Of a DNA stretch of 64,000 bases, positions 1 through 7,365 are shown one piece after another; position 1 is the stretch's first letter, and each line of letters opens with the position of its first letter. Source of the DNA: Yersinia canariae (GTDB lineage Bacteria > Pseudomonadota > Gammaproteobacteria > Enterobacterales > Enterobacteriaceae). The translations under genes and the position numbers were made by a program. The DNA is taken from the NCBI RefSeq assembly GCF_009831415.1, contig NZ_CP043727.1:1488001-1552000 (forward strand), written 5' to 3'. Below the pieces are notes generated by a model, which searched no databases, had not been told where the DNA came from, and saw only the letters and a program-made list of their open reading frames with translations.

Positions 1-9
1 CTAAGCGTC

Positions 10-384
10 TTACAAGCCAAATACGTTAATGTAAAACTGCCCGTTATTATCATCCGTTCTCTGGATGTTATATGTTATCGGGAGGTCAGTGGTTTTTTCA
101 GGCAAAATCATTTTCAAGTCAGCAGAGCATGTATAGGTATCCAGTGAGGAGTCATGCTTTACAGTCCTGACGTTAATAACAGATAATTGAATGTTATCTG
201 CATCCTTAGGCACCATTTCTGACAATTGTGAATTTCGGAGTTGGTCAAATTGTTTCTTAATTTGCTTTTGTGAAATATCAACCACAAGGTTTTTAGCATC
301 ACTACTATTACATTTTGGTGTGCTATCTCCGCAACCAACTAGCAGGCTTGCGAAGATGAATAATAAAGCCAATTTTGATGTCAT
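10..384 (-). CDS. putative small lipoprotein
   Basis: About 124 residues. The N-terminus has a basic start, a hydrophobic core and a lipobox (LLVGC, Cys at about residue 18), so export and lipidation at the envelope are expected. The mature part carries two further cysteines and is otherwise unlike anything I recognise. I prefer the ATG at 384 because AAGGA lies 8 bases upstream; the in-frame ATG at 408 has no ribosome binding site and would overlap the upstream gene. It sits 4 bases after the FtsK-gamma-like gene and is probably cotranscribed with it. Function unknown. Confidence 0.7.
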   Translation of the reverse strand: MTSKLALLFIFASLLVGCGDSTPKCNSSDAKNLVVDISQKQIKKQFDQLRNSQLSEMVPKDADNIQLSVINVRTVKHDSSLDTYTCSADLKMILPEKTTDLPITYNIQRTDDNNGQFYINVFGL

Positions 385-388
385 TTGG

Positions 389-601
389 TCAATCCTTGTT
401 AATTTCATTATTTAATATTTTGTTTTCCAGACGTAGACGTTCTACTATCCGAGCTGCGCGGTTATAGCCCACGCGAAAATGAAGTTGTACAGTTTTAACC
501 TTAATTTCGATTAGCCCTTCCTGAATAATCAGTCGAAGTGTTTTATCGTAAAGTTCTGCGTCCATTTTATGGCTAAGATCATCCTGCTCTTGTTCACTCA
601 C
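389..601 (-). CDS. solitary FtsK gamma-domain (winged-helix) protein
   Basis: A 70-residue protein, start GTG. Residues 15-65 match the C-terminal gamma domain of FtsK/SpoIIIE DNA translocases: the DAELYDKTLRLI opening, a VKTVQLHF stretch, then the hallmark FRVGYNRAARIVERL recognition helix. In FtsK this winged helix reads KOPS sequences and contacts XerD. Here there is no motor domain; the whole gene is only the DNA-binding module. Such a protein could steer host FtsK, bind KOPS-like sites or act as a repressor; that is inference. It precedes the lipoprotein gene on the same strand. Confidence 0.8.
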   Translation of the reverse strand: MSEQEQDDLSHKMDAELYDKTLRLIIQEGLIEIKVKTVQLHFRVGYNRAARIVERLRLENKILNNEINKD

Positions 602-625
602 TGTCCTTTTCCCTGCATTTCCTCG

Positions 626-985
626 CTATTTCTTCCGGTAAATCCCATCCATTGCTCCAACGGCTGTCATGCCACAATAACCTTCACACCCCTTGGTCAC
701 TACCGTCACCTTACCGTTGTTCTGTTCGCTGATTACCGCCACACACTGGCTTGACGTATCATTATAAACCCAGCGATGCTTCTGATTTTCACCGGCACCA
801 ATAGATTGCGCTGAGCCGTCCATATTGCAGATGCCGGAAGCATCTTTACTCGCTGCGTTAATACTGAATTCAACACCATTGCCGCCTGCTGCCAATGATA
901 GTGATCCGTTTGGTTTGACGTATTCTGCTGCTGTTACTAGTGCTGATGTGCTCAATACTAGAGTGGCTAAAATGACTCTTTTCAT
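626..985 (-). CDS. secreted or periplasmic Cys-rich protein of unknown function
   Basis: 119 residues with a clear Sec signal peptide (MKRVILATLVLSTSALVTAA, likely cleaved after residue 19 or 20). The mature protein has four cysteines, two of them in a C-terminal C-x3-YCG pattern followed by GAMDGIYRK, so two disulfides are plausible. AAGGA lies 8 bases before the ATG. The fold is compatible with small periplasmic inhibitor proteins (for example lysozyme inhibitors), but no diagnostic motif settles this. Function unknown; it may act against, or protect from, an envelope-targeting factor. Confidence 0.65.
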   Translation of the reverse strand: MKRVILATLVLSTSALVTAAEYVKPNGSLSLAAGGNGVEFSINAASKDASGICNMDGSAQSIGAGENQKHRWVYNDTSSQCVAVISEQNNGKVTVVTKGCEGYCGMTAVGAMDGIYRKK

Positions 986-998
986 TGTTTATTCCTTG

Positions 999-1526
999 TC
1001 AGTTGATACGAATGTTTTTAGTGATTTTCCCGAATGTTAGCGGCCTGCGTTTTTCAACATAGAAATAGGCGACGTTGAAGGCAGACTTTTTATGATTCCC
1101 TTTCCCGAGCGAAGGCCAGTCGCGGAAAGCCTCTATTTGGGCTTCTGAATAGGGTGTGGTAGAGAAGTCGAATAACACCAGCAATGCTTTGCCGTCGAAC
1201 TTCATTAACTTCTTCATTTCCGTGCTATTGACCGTGGCTGATACCGTTGATTTGGTTGCGGTGGGCTTACGGACGGCGAATTCCACCGCCACATCATCAA
1301 TCACAAAATCAATGTAGCCATTGCCAGTTATTGTGCCCGGGAGCTTCCCTTTCACTTCCGGTGAAACATCATCGGAGAAACACCCTAAAAGGTAGCAACG
1401 TACCAGCGGGAGGAGTTCCCTTTCACTACACTCATTTAAGCGCAATGTTTTGACAAACTCAGTGCGGTACAGGGAATGAAAGAAGTATTCAAAACTTTCC
1501 GTTACCGAGGTGATGGTGGTTGCCAT
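999..1526 (-). CDS. conserved hypothetical island protein downstream of a Ner-like gene
   Basis: 175 residues, ATG preceded by AAGGA. The start lies 2 bases beyond the stop of the Ner-like gene, so the two are very likely cotranscribed and translationally coupled. The middle contains an IDFVIDDVAVEFAVRK segment, then a conserved-looking MKFDGKALLVLFDFS strand and a basic C-terminus. The acidic D...E-x-R pattern is reminiscent of PD-(D/E)xK nuclease folds, but the usual lysine is absent, so I do not assign nuclease activity. Product not recognised. Confidence 0.6.
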   Translation of the reverse strand: MATTITSVTESFEYFFHSLYRTEFVKTLRLNECSERELLPLVRCYLLGCFSDDVSPEVKGKLPGTITGNGYIDFVIDDVAVEFAVRKPTATKSTVSATVNSTEMKKLMKFDGKALLVLFDFSTTPYSEAQIEAFRDWPSLGKGNHKKSAFNVAYFYVEKRRPLTFGKITKNIRIN

Positions 1527-1528
1527 GG

Positions 1529-1807
1529 CTATTCCTTGCCTGTGTGGATGGACGGCATCTTATTGAAATAACGGCTGGGCCATATCTGTTCGGGCATCAT
1601 ACCCAGCGCCGCCGCTATCAGGCGTTCTGCCTTCGGGTAGTGCTGGCTAAAGGCATTATTCAATGTGCGGGAGCCTAATCCCTGATCGCGAGATAGTTGG
1701 GCCAGACTTAATCCACGCTTGTGCAATGCAGCCACAATGTCGGCCCTGTGCCAGTCTTTAGCCCTTCCTTTCGTTCGCTTTTTTTGCGATGCTACGTGGT
1801 TATTCAC
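1529..1807 (-). CDS. Ner-like (Mu/Nlp family) DNA-binding regulator
   Basis: 92 residues, GTG start with GAGGAG 8 bases upstream. Residues 18-75 match the Ner/SfsB/Nlp helix-turn-helix family: KDWHRADIVAALHKRG, LSLAQLSRDQGLGSRTL, and the family-specific PEQIWPSRYF ending. In phage Mu, Ner shuts down early transcription from a promoter facing the c repressor gene. Here it is divergent from a Mu-repressor-like gene at 1929, with 121 bases between them that should hold the shared operators. It leads a two-gene operon with the downstream hypothetical gene. Confidence 0.85.
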   Translation of the reverse strand: MNNHVASQKKRTKGRAKDWHRADIVAALHKRGLSLAQLSRDQGLGSRTLNNAFSQHYPKAERLIAAALGMMPEQIWPSRYFNKMPSIHTGKE

Positions 1808-1928
1808 AGTGTTAGCTCCTCTGTATCAGTACAGGGATATTAAATGCGAATAAAAGGAACTTATCAAGTTCTCTTTGTGGTCTTTTTGGGTGTTTCTTTT
1901 TAACGTATTGATATTCTGGACTAAGTTT

Positions 1929-2420
1929 ATGAAAAATATTTTGGATGTCTCGTCTGCTGCTGAGAATCAAAGTGATAGCGTTCATGACGGTGAGGCGTGG
2001 CTATCGGCACAGGCATTCGTGGGAAAGCCGGGGATGCCGGGTACGGCAAAAGGTTGCCGCCTGCGTCTAGAAAAGCTGGCAGCTATGCACCCGGAAATCA
2101 GAAGAAAGAGAACAGGGCATAAGGGCTTTGAGTACCATATCCGTGCGGCGGGCATGTCGCTGAAAAGTGAGCGGGCCGTCCAGCCAACGGTTTCACCCTA
2201 TGGTAGCGATGAGCAACTCAACCTCTGGGTGCAACTGTTCAAAACGATGAAACCCCATTCCCGTGACCGACTGTTAAAGCAGGCACTTGAACAAGTGGCT
2301 GAAGATATTGCTTTGTCTCAGCCCACGTTACCTTCAGACGTGGTTGCGTTAGCTCGCCAGTTATTGGCGTTTTCAGAAGAGCAGCGCCAAGAATTGCTGG
2401 AGACTGTCTCCAAGAAATAG
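1929..2420 (+). CDS. Mu-type HTH protein (repressor / MuA N-terminal-like)
   Basis: 163 residues from the ATG at 1929; a longer frame opens at a GTG at 1875 but would add an unlikely hydrophobic leader. Residues 23-75 carry the Mu-type DNA-binding signature: EAWLSAQAFVGKPGMPGTAKG followed by a basic helix, as in the Mu c repressor and the N-terminus of MuA. There is no DDE transposase domain, so it is the repressor type. The rest is helical and charged, possibly for oligomerisation. Its divergent arrangement with the Ner-like gene copies the Mu lysis-lysogeny switch layout. No other Mu genes are present nearby. Confidence 0.75.
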   Translation: MKNILDVSSAAENQSDSVHDGEAWLSAQAFVGKPGMPGTAKGCRLRLEKLAAMHPEIRRKRTGHKGFEYHIRAAGMSLKSERAVQPTVSPYGSDEQLNLWVQLFKTMKPHSRDRLLKQALEQVAEDIALSQPTLPSDVVALARQLLAFSEEQRQELLETVSKK

Positions 2421-2485
2421 TATTTCCTCCTCAGTTTGCTCCTCTTTTTTTAATTCAATTAATAATAGTTACCTAGTGAAATTAT

Positions 2486-2514
2486 TTGCTCGCCACGTGT
2501 CATTTTGATATAAT
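2486..2514 (+). promoter_or_regulatory. probable sigma-70 promoter
   Basis: TTGCTC at 2486-2491 and a perfect TATAAT at 2509-2514 are separated by 17 bases. It points toward the small gene at 2650, leaving an untranslated leader of roughly 130 bases. Confidence 0.6.
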
Positions 2515-2649
2515 GTCATGACTGGAAAGTGTCAATTAGCTGCCAGTTTTTAATATCCATTTTCTTGCGCGCCCATATTATTAATCCTTCGTTGGAGGGT
2601 TAGCTGCTTTTAAAAATCGCCATGATGAATATTTAAATAGGGAGCGATT

Positions 2650-2880
2650 ATGTGCTCATTATTACAATGGCAAAGGGTCGTGAATAAATTGTTCATGAAG
2701 TATTATGGAATAGACCTCAACGACACGGCATTCTGTGACATTAATTATGCAAGACGTTACTGGAGTGACTGTGTTCTCCCTTATCAGGCAGTGAATGAAT
2801 GGACTTATAAATATGATCTGCGCAGGCTTGATTCAATTGAACGTCCTTTAAATGAAAGCGATGAGTCTTCTATTCAATAA
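2650..2880 (+). CDS. small hypothetical island protein
   Basis: 76 residues, ATG with GGGAG 5 bases upstream, which supports real translation. The sequence is rich in aromatic residues (LFMKYYGIDLNDTAFCDINYARRYW, then PYQAVNEWTYKYDL) and ends in an acidic tail. I do not recognise the family, although a short protein next to DUF2787 and RadC genes is typical of enterobacterial islands. It overlaps the open frame leading into the DUF2787 gene but not that gene's preferred start at 2897. Confidence 0.6.
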   Translation: MCSLLQWQRVVNKLFMKYYGIDLNDTAFCDINYARRYWSDCVLPYQAVNEWTYKYDLRRLDSIERPLNESDESSIQ

Positions 2881-2896
2881 TAGTCATGAGGTTAAA

Positions 2897-3319
2897 ATGA
2901 ATGAAATACATCAGGAAGGATATTCCCTTCCGGTTAGACAAAAGTTGATTGATTTATTATTTAAAGAAATGGGTACGCCGCCACCAATGAAATCAAAATT
3001 ACTGGCAGTATCATTTATCTTTCGGGATATTCACTACAGCCCAGAAAATGGTGGCTATCATCCGGTTGAAATCAGACTTACTCGTGATAATGACCAGTTC
3101 TATTTTGATTACATCACCGATCTCGCTTATATGGGACATGTGTACCCTGAGCTGGAAAAGGAAATAGATTTCAGTTGGTCACAACGTTACGCCTTCTATG
3201 CAGGCGTTGGTGATTTAACCCATCGAGACGGCTGCGAGTTATTCGAGTTGTGGCAATCCAACTTTATCAACTACTGGCAGATGGGCGTTTATACCCCTCA
3301 GATATTGTGGGAAAGCTAA
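2897..3319 (+). CDS. DUF2787 family protein
   Basis: 140 residues from the ATG at 2897, chosen because GAGG lies just upstream; the frame is open further left without a better start. The core shows the DUF2787 pattern: FIFRDIHYSPENGGYHPVEI, YFDYITDLAYMG, ELEKEIDFSW and a C-terminal LWQSNFINYWQMG block. The family is common on integrated elements of gamma-proteobacteria and has no established function. It is followed by the peptidase-like and RadC-like genes on the same strand, and the cluster may be one transcription unit. Confidence 0.75.
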   Translation: MNEIHQEGYSLPVRQKLIDLLFKEMGTPPPMKSKLLAVSFIFRDIHYSPENGGYHPVEIRLTRDNDQFYFDYITDLAYMGHVYPELEKEIDFSWSQRYAFYAGVGDLTHRDGCELFELWQSNFINYWQMGVYTPQILWES

Positions 3320-3383
3320 GTTAATCCAGTCAGCCATCAATCAGCCAGTCAATTAAATTAAATGCATGCAGGAGAAATCTATT

Positions 3384-3923
3384 GTGACTAAGGGTAGAGG
3401 GATCAGTGCGTCTCAACAGGGCGAACTGGATTGTCTTTGTGGGGCTTACAGCTTGGTCAATATGATGAGTTATCTTTATGACGGCAGGGTAAAACGAAGA
3501 CCGTTGATGCGTGCATTGTTGAAGGAGTACGGGTATCAGTGGATGCTGGATGAGTGGTTGACCCACGGTATTGATGAGGACCGCATGGATTGCCTGATAG
3601 AGACAATATTGCGGCGGGGCTACTACCATAAGCATTTCCCCATACAGGTTAGCCAACCTTTCAAAGAAGCCCGACGCCTGACCACAAAGCACGTCCTCAA
3701 CGACATGGCCGACTACCTGGCCCCCTCCGATTTCTCCCGCATTATCCTGATTAGCGACCAATATCACTGGTCGGTGGTCACCCGCATTGACAGCCAGTAC
3801 CTCCACTTCTTCGACAGCAACGGCCGAAAAAGATCGCACAGAACCTCGTATTCTTTACGTGCGGACGCCAGTCGTTACCAACTTTATCCCGGTGCCATTT
3901 ACTTTGTCGAAAGGGAGTTTTGA
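3384..3923 (+). CDS. putative papain-like cysteine peptidase (C39-like)
   Basis: About 179 residues from a GTG at 3384 that has AGGAG 9 bases upstream; an ATG at 3366 lies before that site. An ordered Cys-His-Asp set is visible: C19 in ELDCLCGAYSLVN, H128 in QYHWSVVTR and D144 in HFFDSNG. This order and spacing fit papain-fold or C39-type peptidases. There are no membrane segments, so it is cytosolic. The RadC-like gene starts 1 base after its stop, implying coupled expression. The catalytic assignment is inference from motif order; the substrate is unknown. Confidence 0.6.
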   Translation: MTKGRGISASQQGELDCLCGAYSLVNMMSYLYDGRVKRRPLMRALLKEYGYQWMLDEWLTHGIDEDRMDCLIETILRRGYYHKHFPIQVSQPFKEARRLTTKHVLNDMADYLAPSDFSRIILISDQYHWSVVTRIDSQYLHFFDSNGRKRSHRTSYSLRADASRYQLYPGAIYFVEREF

Positions 3924-3924
3924 T

Positions 3925-4383
3925 ATGGCTAACGCTATGCTGGCCTGCAACGAAGACCTGATACTGCAACAGGCGCAATCCATCATCGAAAACCGCTACC
4001 TCCGGGGAGAGCAGTTACTTTCACCCCATGCGGTGCGTGAGTATCTGAAGTTTAAGCTGGCACCACTCGAGCATGAAGTGTTTGCCATCCTGCTGCTGGA
4101 TACCCAACATCGGGTATTAGCCTATCAGGAGTTGTTCCGGGGAACGCTTAACTCGGTCAACGTTTACCCCCGCGAGATCGTCAAACTCAGCCTGCGATAC
4201 AACGCCGGAGCATTAATTCTGGTCCACAACCATCCCAGCGGCGAACCTGAACCCAGCGGGGCGGACAGAGAGATCACCCGCAAGCTGAAATCGGCGCTGG
4301 CGTTGGTTGATGTGCAGGTTCTCGACCACCTCATTGTTGCCGGTACTAAGGTGGTATCTCTGGCTGAGCTTGGGTTGGTTTGA
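3925..4383 (+). CDS. radC: RadC-family JAB/MPN domain protein
   Basis: 152 residues from the ATG at 3925, preceded by AAGGGAG. It is the short island form of RadC (like YfjY/YkfG): only the JAB/MPN domain with LILVHNHPSGEPEPS and a following Asp (H-x-H-P...S-x2-D), the metal-binding JAMM motif. The N-terminal helix-hairpin-helix of chromosomal RadC is missing. Short RadC proteins occur on phage-like and antirestriction islands; their biochemical role is unsettled. It directly follows the cysteine-peptidase-like gene and precedes a tyrosine recombinase. Confidence 0.88.
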   Translation: MANAMLACNEDLILQQAQSIIENRYLRGEQLLSPHAVREYLKFKLAPLEHEVFAILLLDTQHRVLAYQELFRGTLNSVNVYPREIVKLSLRYNAGALILVHNHPSGEPEPSGADREITRKLKSALALVDVQVLDHLIVAGTKVVSLAELGLV

Positions 4384-4427
4384 CGCTCAGGTTACTTGGT
4401 TTAATGTGCATTAAAGCGGGTTGAACA

Positions 4428-5345
4428 ATGTCGAAGCTTAAGCTGGCGGTATCATCACAAACAACCACGGTGTTTGACGCCTATATCAATAGTCTTGCCG
4501 TGTCGGGGCGTGGCGGTATCACCAGCTTGCTGAATCACTCCGCCCGCATACTCAACAAGCGTTCTACTGCGCAGACCTACCCCTGGGAGCTCTTGGACTT
4601 TGGGAAAGTGGCAAAAATACGCATGACCATGCTGGATGAAGGATATGCCGTTTCTACCGTGAATATGGCGCTGTCCGCGCTACGGGCGATTGCCAAAACC
4701 GCTTTTAATTTTGACCAGATGAATGTGGACGTGCTTTTACGCATCAACGCTGTCGTGCGTGTGAAAGGCGACACAACTCGTAAAGGAAGGGCACTCAGTC
4801 GGCAGGAAATCCGCCAGTTGCTGAAAGCCGCCAAAAGCCATCACGAGCCAGCTCGTCGATGCAGGGATGCAGCCATATTGCTTACCTTGTGTGGGGCTGG
4901 CCTCCGAGTCGGGGAGCAGGTCAAACTCCAACAGGATGATTATGTAGACGGTGTTTTAGTAGTCAGGCAGGGAAAAGGGCGTAAGTATCGCGAAATTCAC
5001 GTGGCACCGGCTGTAGATAAAGCTTTGACCGCGTGGTTGGTAATGAGAGGGGAAGGGGATGCGTTATTTACGAAGATCTATCGTTCCGGTTTACCAGCAT
5101 CTACAGCACTGACAACCGCTGGGGTGACGGCAATCCTTGAGCAATTGCGTATCACCGCCAGCGTAGCTGAGTTCACGCCCCACGACCTGCGCAGGACGTT
5201 CATTACTCAATTGCTAGAGCAGGGGGCCGACATTAACACTGTGCGCCAGTTAGCGGGTCATAGCGACATATCAACGACTGCTCGTTACGACCATCGTGAC
5301 GATGAGGCGAAAGTCATGGCGGCTCAGCGGTTGAAGTGTTGGTAA
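4428..5345 (+). CDS. tyrosine recombinase (site-specific integrase)
   Basis: 305 residues, the usual length of XerC/XerD-like enzymes. It has an N-terminal SAM-like core-binding region (about 10-110) and a C-terminal catalytic domain with the full set: R160 (GAGLRVGE), Lys in GKGRKYRE (about 183-186), H252 and R255 (PHDLRRTF), H278 (LAGHSD) and the nucleophile Y287 (ARYDHR). It therefore looks active. It is not next to a tRNA and is unrelated in type to the P4-like integrase at 30.5 kb, so it probably belonged to a separate element or serves another recombination reaction. Confidence 0.88.
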   Translation: MSKLKLAVSSQTTTVFDAYINSLAVSGRGGITSLLNHSARILNKRSTAQTYPWELLDFGKVAKIRMTMLDEGYAVSTVNMALSALRAIAKTAFNFDQMNVDVLLRINAVVRVKGDTTRKGRALSRQEIRQLLKAAKSHHEPARRCRDAAILLTLCGAGLRVGEQVKLQQDDYVDGVLVVRQGKGRKYREIHVAPAVDKALTAWLVMRGEGDALFTKIYRSGLPASTALTTAGVTAILEQLRITASVAEFTPHDLRRTFITQLLEQGADINTVRQLAGHSDISTTARYDHRDDEAKVMAAQRLKCW

Positions 5346-5368
5346 CTTGTGAGAGTCGAAGCTGGGTG

Positions 5369-5938
5369 CTAATGGAGGTCATTAAGGTCTTTATTGAGGA
5401 TATCTAAATCCAATAAATCTCTTACTTGCTGCTCCGTCCATGCCGATAGACGATTTCGTGAACCATTCAGTGTGAGTGTATTTGGCGCAGGATATCCATC
5501 AGCATTCATTTTCCTCATGATTTTCCCAATGCTAAGCCCTTTACTTTGCATGAAGCTGGCAGCTTGGTAGAGATCATATAACTCCTGACTCTTAGCTTTA
5601 AAAGCGGGGGTAACATCAGCTAACTGACCGCCTTTCTTTTTGATATGAATTTCTTTATAAACTTTATTGATGCAGTAGCTAATAACTCTGCTAAGTGAAT
5701 CAATGTCTTTACGCCCTTCAATGTTGAGAACACTTCCTCGCTGATCTTCGAATATCGCAGCAAGTTTTTCATATGTGTCTTTACCTAAGTATATCTTTGT
5801 TCTTGAAAAACCTGAATCAACGTACTTTTTCTCTTTCCGAGCCTTATTGGCGGCATCCCTTTGGCGTTTAATATCGCTAATATCAATATGAACCGTGTCA
5901 TCTACTTTAAAATCGATTTTTTCATTGTTATTTGCCAT
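5369..5938 (-). CDS. hypothetical protein with a recombinase-like C-terminal segment
   Basis: About 189 residues from the ATG at 5938, which has GGGAGG upstream; an open frame extends to 6043 without support. The N-terminal half is lysine-rich (KRQRDAANKARKEKK). The C-terminal half, SIGKIMRKMNADGYPAPN followed by AWTEQQVRDLLDL, resembles the helical Recombinase domain of large serine recombinases (G..G..IA..LN..G....W....V..LL), but no serine catalytic domain is present. It may be a regulator. It is divergent from the AlpA-like gene, and the 14-bp inverted repeat lies between them. Confidence 0.6.
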   Translation of the reverse strand: MANNNEKIDFKVDDTVHIDISDIKRQRDAANKARKEKKYVDSGFSRTKIYLGKDTYEKLAAIFEDQRGSVLNIEGRKDIDSLSRVISYCINKVYKEIHIKKKGGQLADVTPAFKAKSQELYDLYQAASFMQSKGLSIGKIMRKMNADGYPAPNTLTLNGSRNRLSAWTEQQVRDLLDLDILNKDLNDLH

Positions 5939-6019
5939 CAGTGGCCTCCCTGTGCATGACTTTTTTACAAAAATTAGATTATTAATTGAACATTTCAGAG
6001 CTATGGCTTCCTCAACGAT

Positions 6020-6101
6020 GAGAAGCGGCTCTCCAATTTTCACTATCGTTGTTTTAGACCGAAAAATCCAAAAGTTTGTTCATTTATGAGAGCCGCTTCT
6101 C
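6020..6101. repeat. 14-bp perfect inverted repeat in a divergent promoter region
   Basis: GAGAAGCGGCTCTC at 6020-6033 is repeated in inverted form at 6088-6101, 54 bases apart. Each copy is itself a partial dyad (GAGA...TCTC). The pair lies between the divergent genes at 5938 (-) and 6162 (+), as expected for operators of a regulator such as the AlpA-like protein, or for accessory sites of an excision complex. Confidence 0.6.
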
Positions 6102-6161
6102 CTGTAAGTCAGCTATTCCGAGTTTGCTAGAATGGCTCCATCAGCTAACGGGGAGGCAAAC

Positions 6162-6353
6162 ATGAAAGAGAGCAAGTTAATTAAGATTCAGGAAGTATTA
6201 AGGCGTTGTGCCATTAGTCGTTCAACGATATATCGTCTGATTGCCAATAAAAAATTTCCAAACCAAGTTTCTGTAACTGGAAATCGTTCCGTTGCTTGGC
6301 GAGATGAGGATATTCAGCGTTGGATTGAGGAACGTCCAACCATGGGTCAATAA
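6162..6353 (+). CDS. AlpA-family transcriptional regulator / excisionase-like
   Basis: 63 residues from the ATG at 6162, which has GGGAGG 6 bases upstream. It is a MerR-like winged-helix protein of the AlpA type: LIKIQEVLRRCAISRSTIYRLI, KFPNQVSVTGNRSVAWRDEDIQRWI. In CP4-57 and other P4-like elements AlpA activates or assists the integrase. It begins a three-gene cluster with the Rep-like and DUF927 genes (gap of 8 bases to the first). Confidence 0.88.
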   Translation: MKESKLIKIQEVLRRCAISRSTIYRLIANKKFPNQVSVTGNRSVAWRDEDIQRWIEERPTMGQ

Positions 6354-6361
6354 GGAGAGTT

Positions 6362-7201
6362 ATGAACGTCAATCCCAAAATACCATTAGCAAAGTTGAGT
6401 GATAAACATGAAGCGTTAGCCGAAGCATTACCGAAATTTGAAACAGTGGAGAAGGCCCGAGCGGAAAAGTGCTTCAGGGAAAAATCATTGCAGAAATACC
6501 AGGGAAAAGTTTACAGGGATCTCTTTAAGAGACTTAAGTATTGCCATCCGAGCTATCCCTGTGGAAGTGCTGCATGCCCTGAATGCTTCAGGAAACACAG
6601 GCTGGAAATGATTGGAGAGGTACTTCGTTTATGTAAGAAACGGAAGAGATGGCGAAGTTTAACCTTGATATTCTATCAGGATGCATTTAGTGACAGTCAA
6701 CTACTACAATGGCGGCCCGATACATTAATAGCACGACTTCGGCGCTGGTTAAAAGCATGCGGCTTCGATGGAATGGTGATTGGTGGGTTCGAAATGGATT
6801 TTCATATTGATGCTAATAAGTGGGTACCACATTTTCATCTCATCATTCCAAATGACAAACAGGCTATTAAAAGTCTACGTGTCAGGATGAAGAACAAGAG
6901 GAACATGAATACGCGAAAAAATGTAATAAATCGCCCTATGCTAGTGAGCAAGTTAAAAGCCCCAATGCGACAAGTAAGTTATCGGTTTAAAGCCATCTGG
7001 TGGCGAGTCGAATCAATCCAGTATGATGATTATTATATAAAGGGGAACAAGGAAAGAAAAAGGAAGCGCTGGACTAAAAAGTATCGTCTGCTGAGTAAGC
7101 AACATGCTGATTCTCTGGTTATGTTAGATTCTATTGGAATAGTAGGATTAACCTTTATGTATAAGGTAAGGAAGTATGGTGACCATTTAATAATAAAATA
7201 G
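6362..7201 (+). CDS. putative HUH replication initiator (rolling-circle Rep-like)
   Basis: 279 residues. Cysteines 61, 67, 72 and 75 form a zinc-binding-like cluster (CGSAACPEC), followed by GGFEMDFHIDANKWVPHFHLIIP, whose H157-F158-H159 is an HUH-type metal motif preceded by a conserved acidic strand. The C-terminus is very basic and contains several tyrosines (for example MYKVRKYG) that could be the nucleophile. This pattern fits replication or mobilisation initiators of small rolling-circle elements. It stands between AlpA and a DUF927 ATPase, so a satellite replicon is the best reading. The catalytic tyrosine is not identified. Confidence 0.65.
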   Translation: MNVNPKIPLAKLSDKHEALAEALPKFETVEKARAEKCFREKSLQKYQGKVYRDLFKRLKYCHPSYPCGSAACPECFRKHRLEMIGEVLRLCKKRKRWRSLTLIFYQDAFSDSQLLQWRPDTLIARLRRWLKACGFDGMVIGGFEMDFHIDANKWVPHFHLIIPNDKQAIKSLRVRMKNKRNMNTRKNVINRPMLVSKLKAPMRQVSYRFKAIWWRVESIQYDDYYIKGNKERKRKRWTKKYRLLSKQHADSLVMLDSIGIVGLTFMYKVRKYGDHLIIK

Positions 7202-7365
7202 TTTCATGATCTATTATTTAACGCACCTATTAAAAACTGCTTCTGCGATTTTTAACCAAATAATAATACCGTATGAGAAATCATGCAGGGGATCCCTCAC
7301 GCCTAAATCATGACGTTAATCACAGTAACTGTGATGGGGTCTTTAAATACGATGAGGAACTACAA

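Noticed and set aside
1929..2420. Functional Mu transposase
   Set aside because: Only the DNA-binding domain is present; there is no DDE catalytic region.
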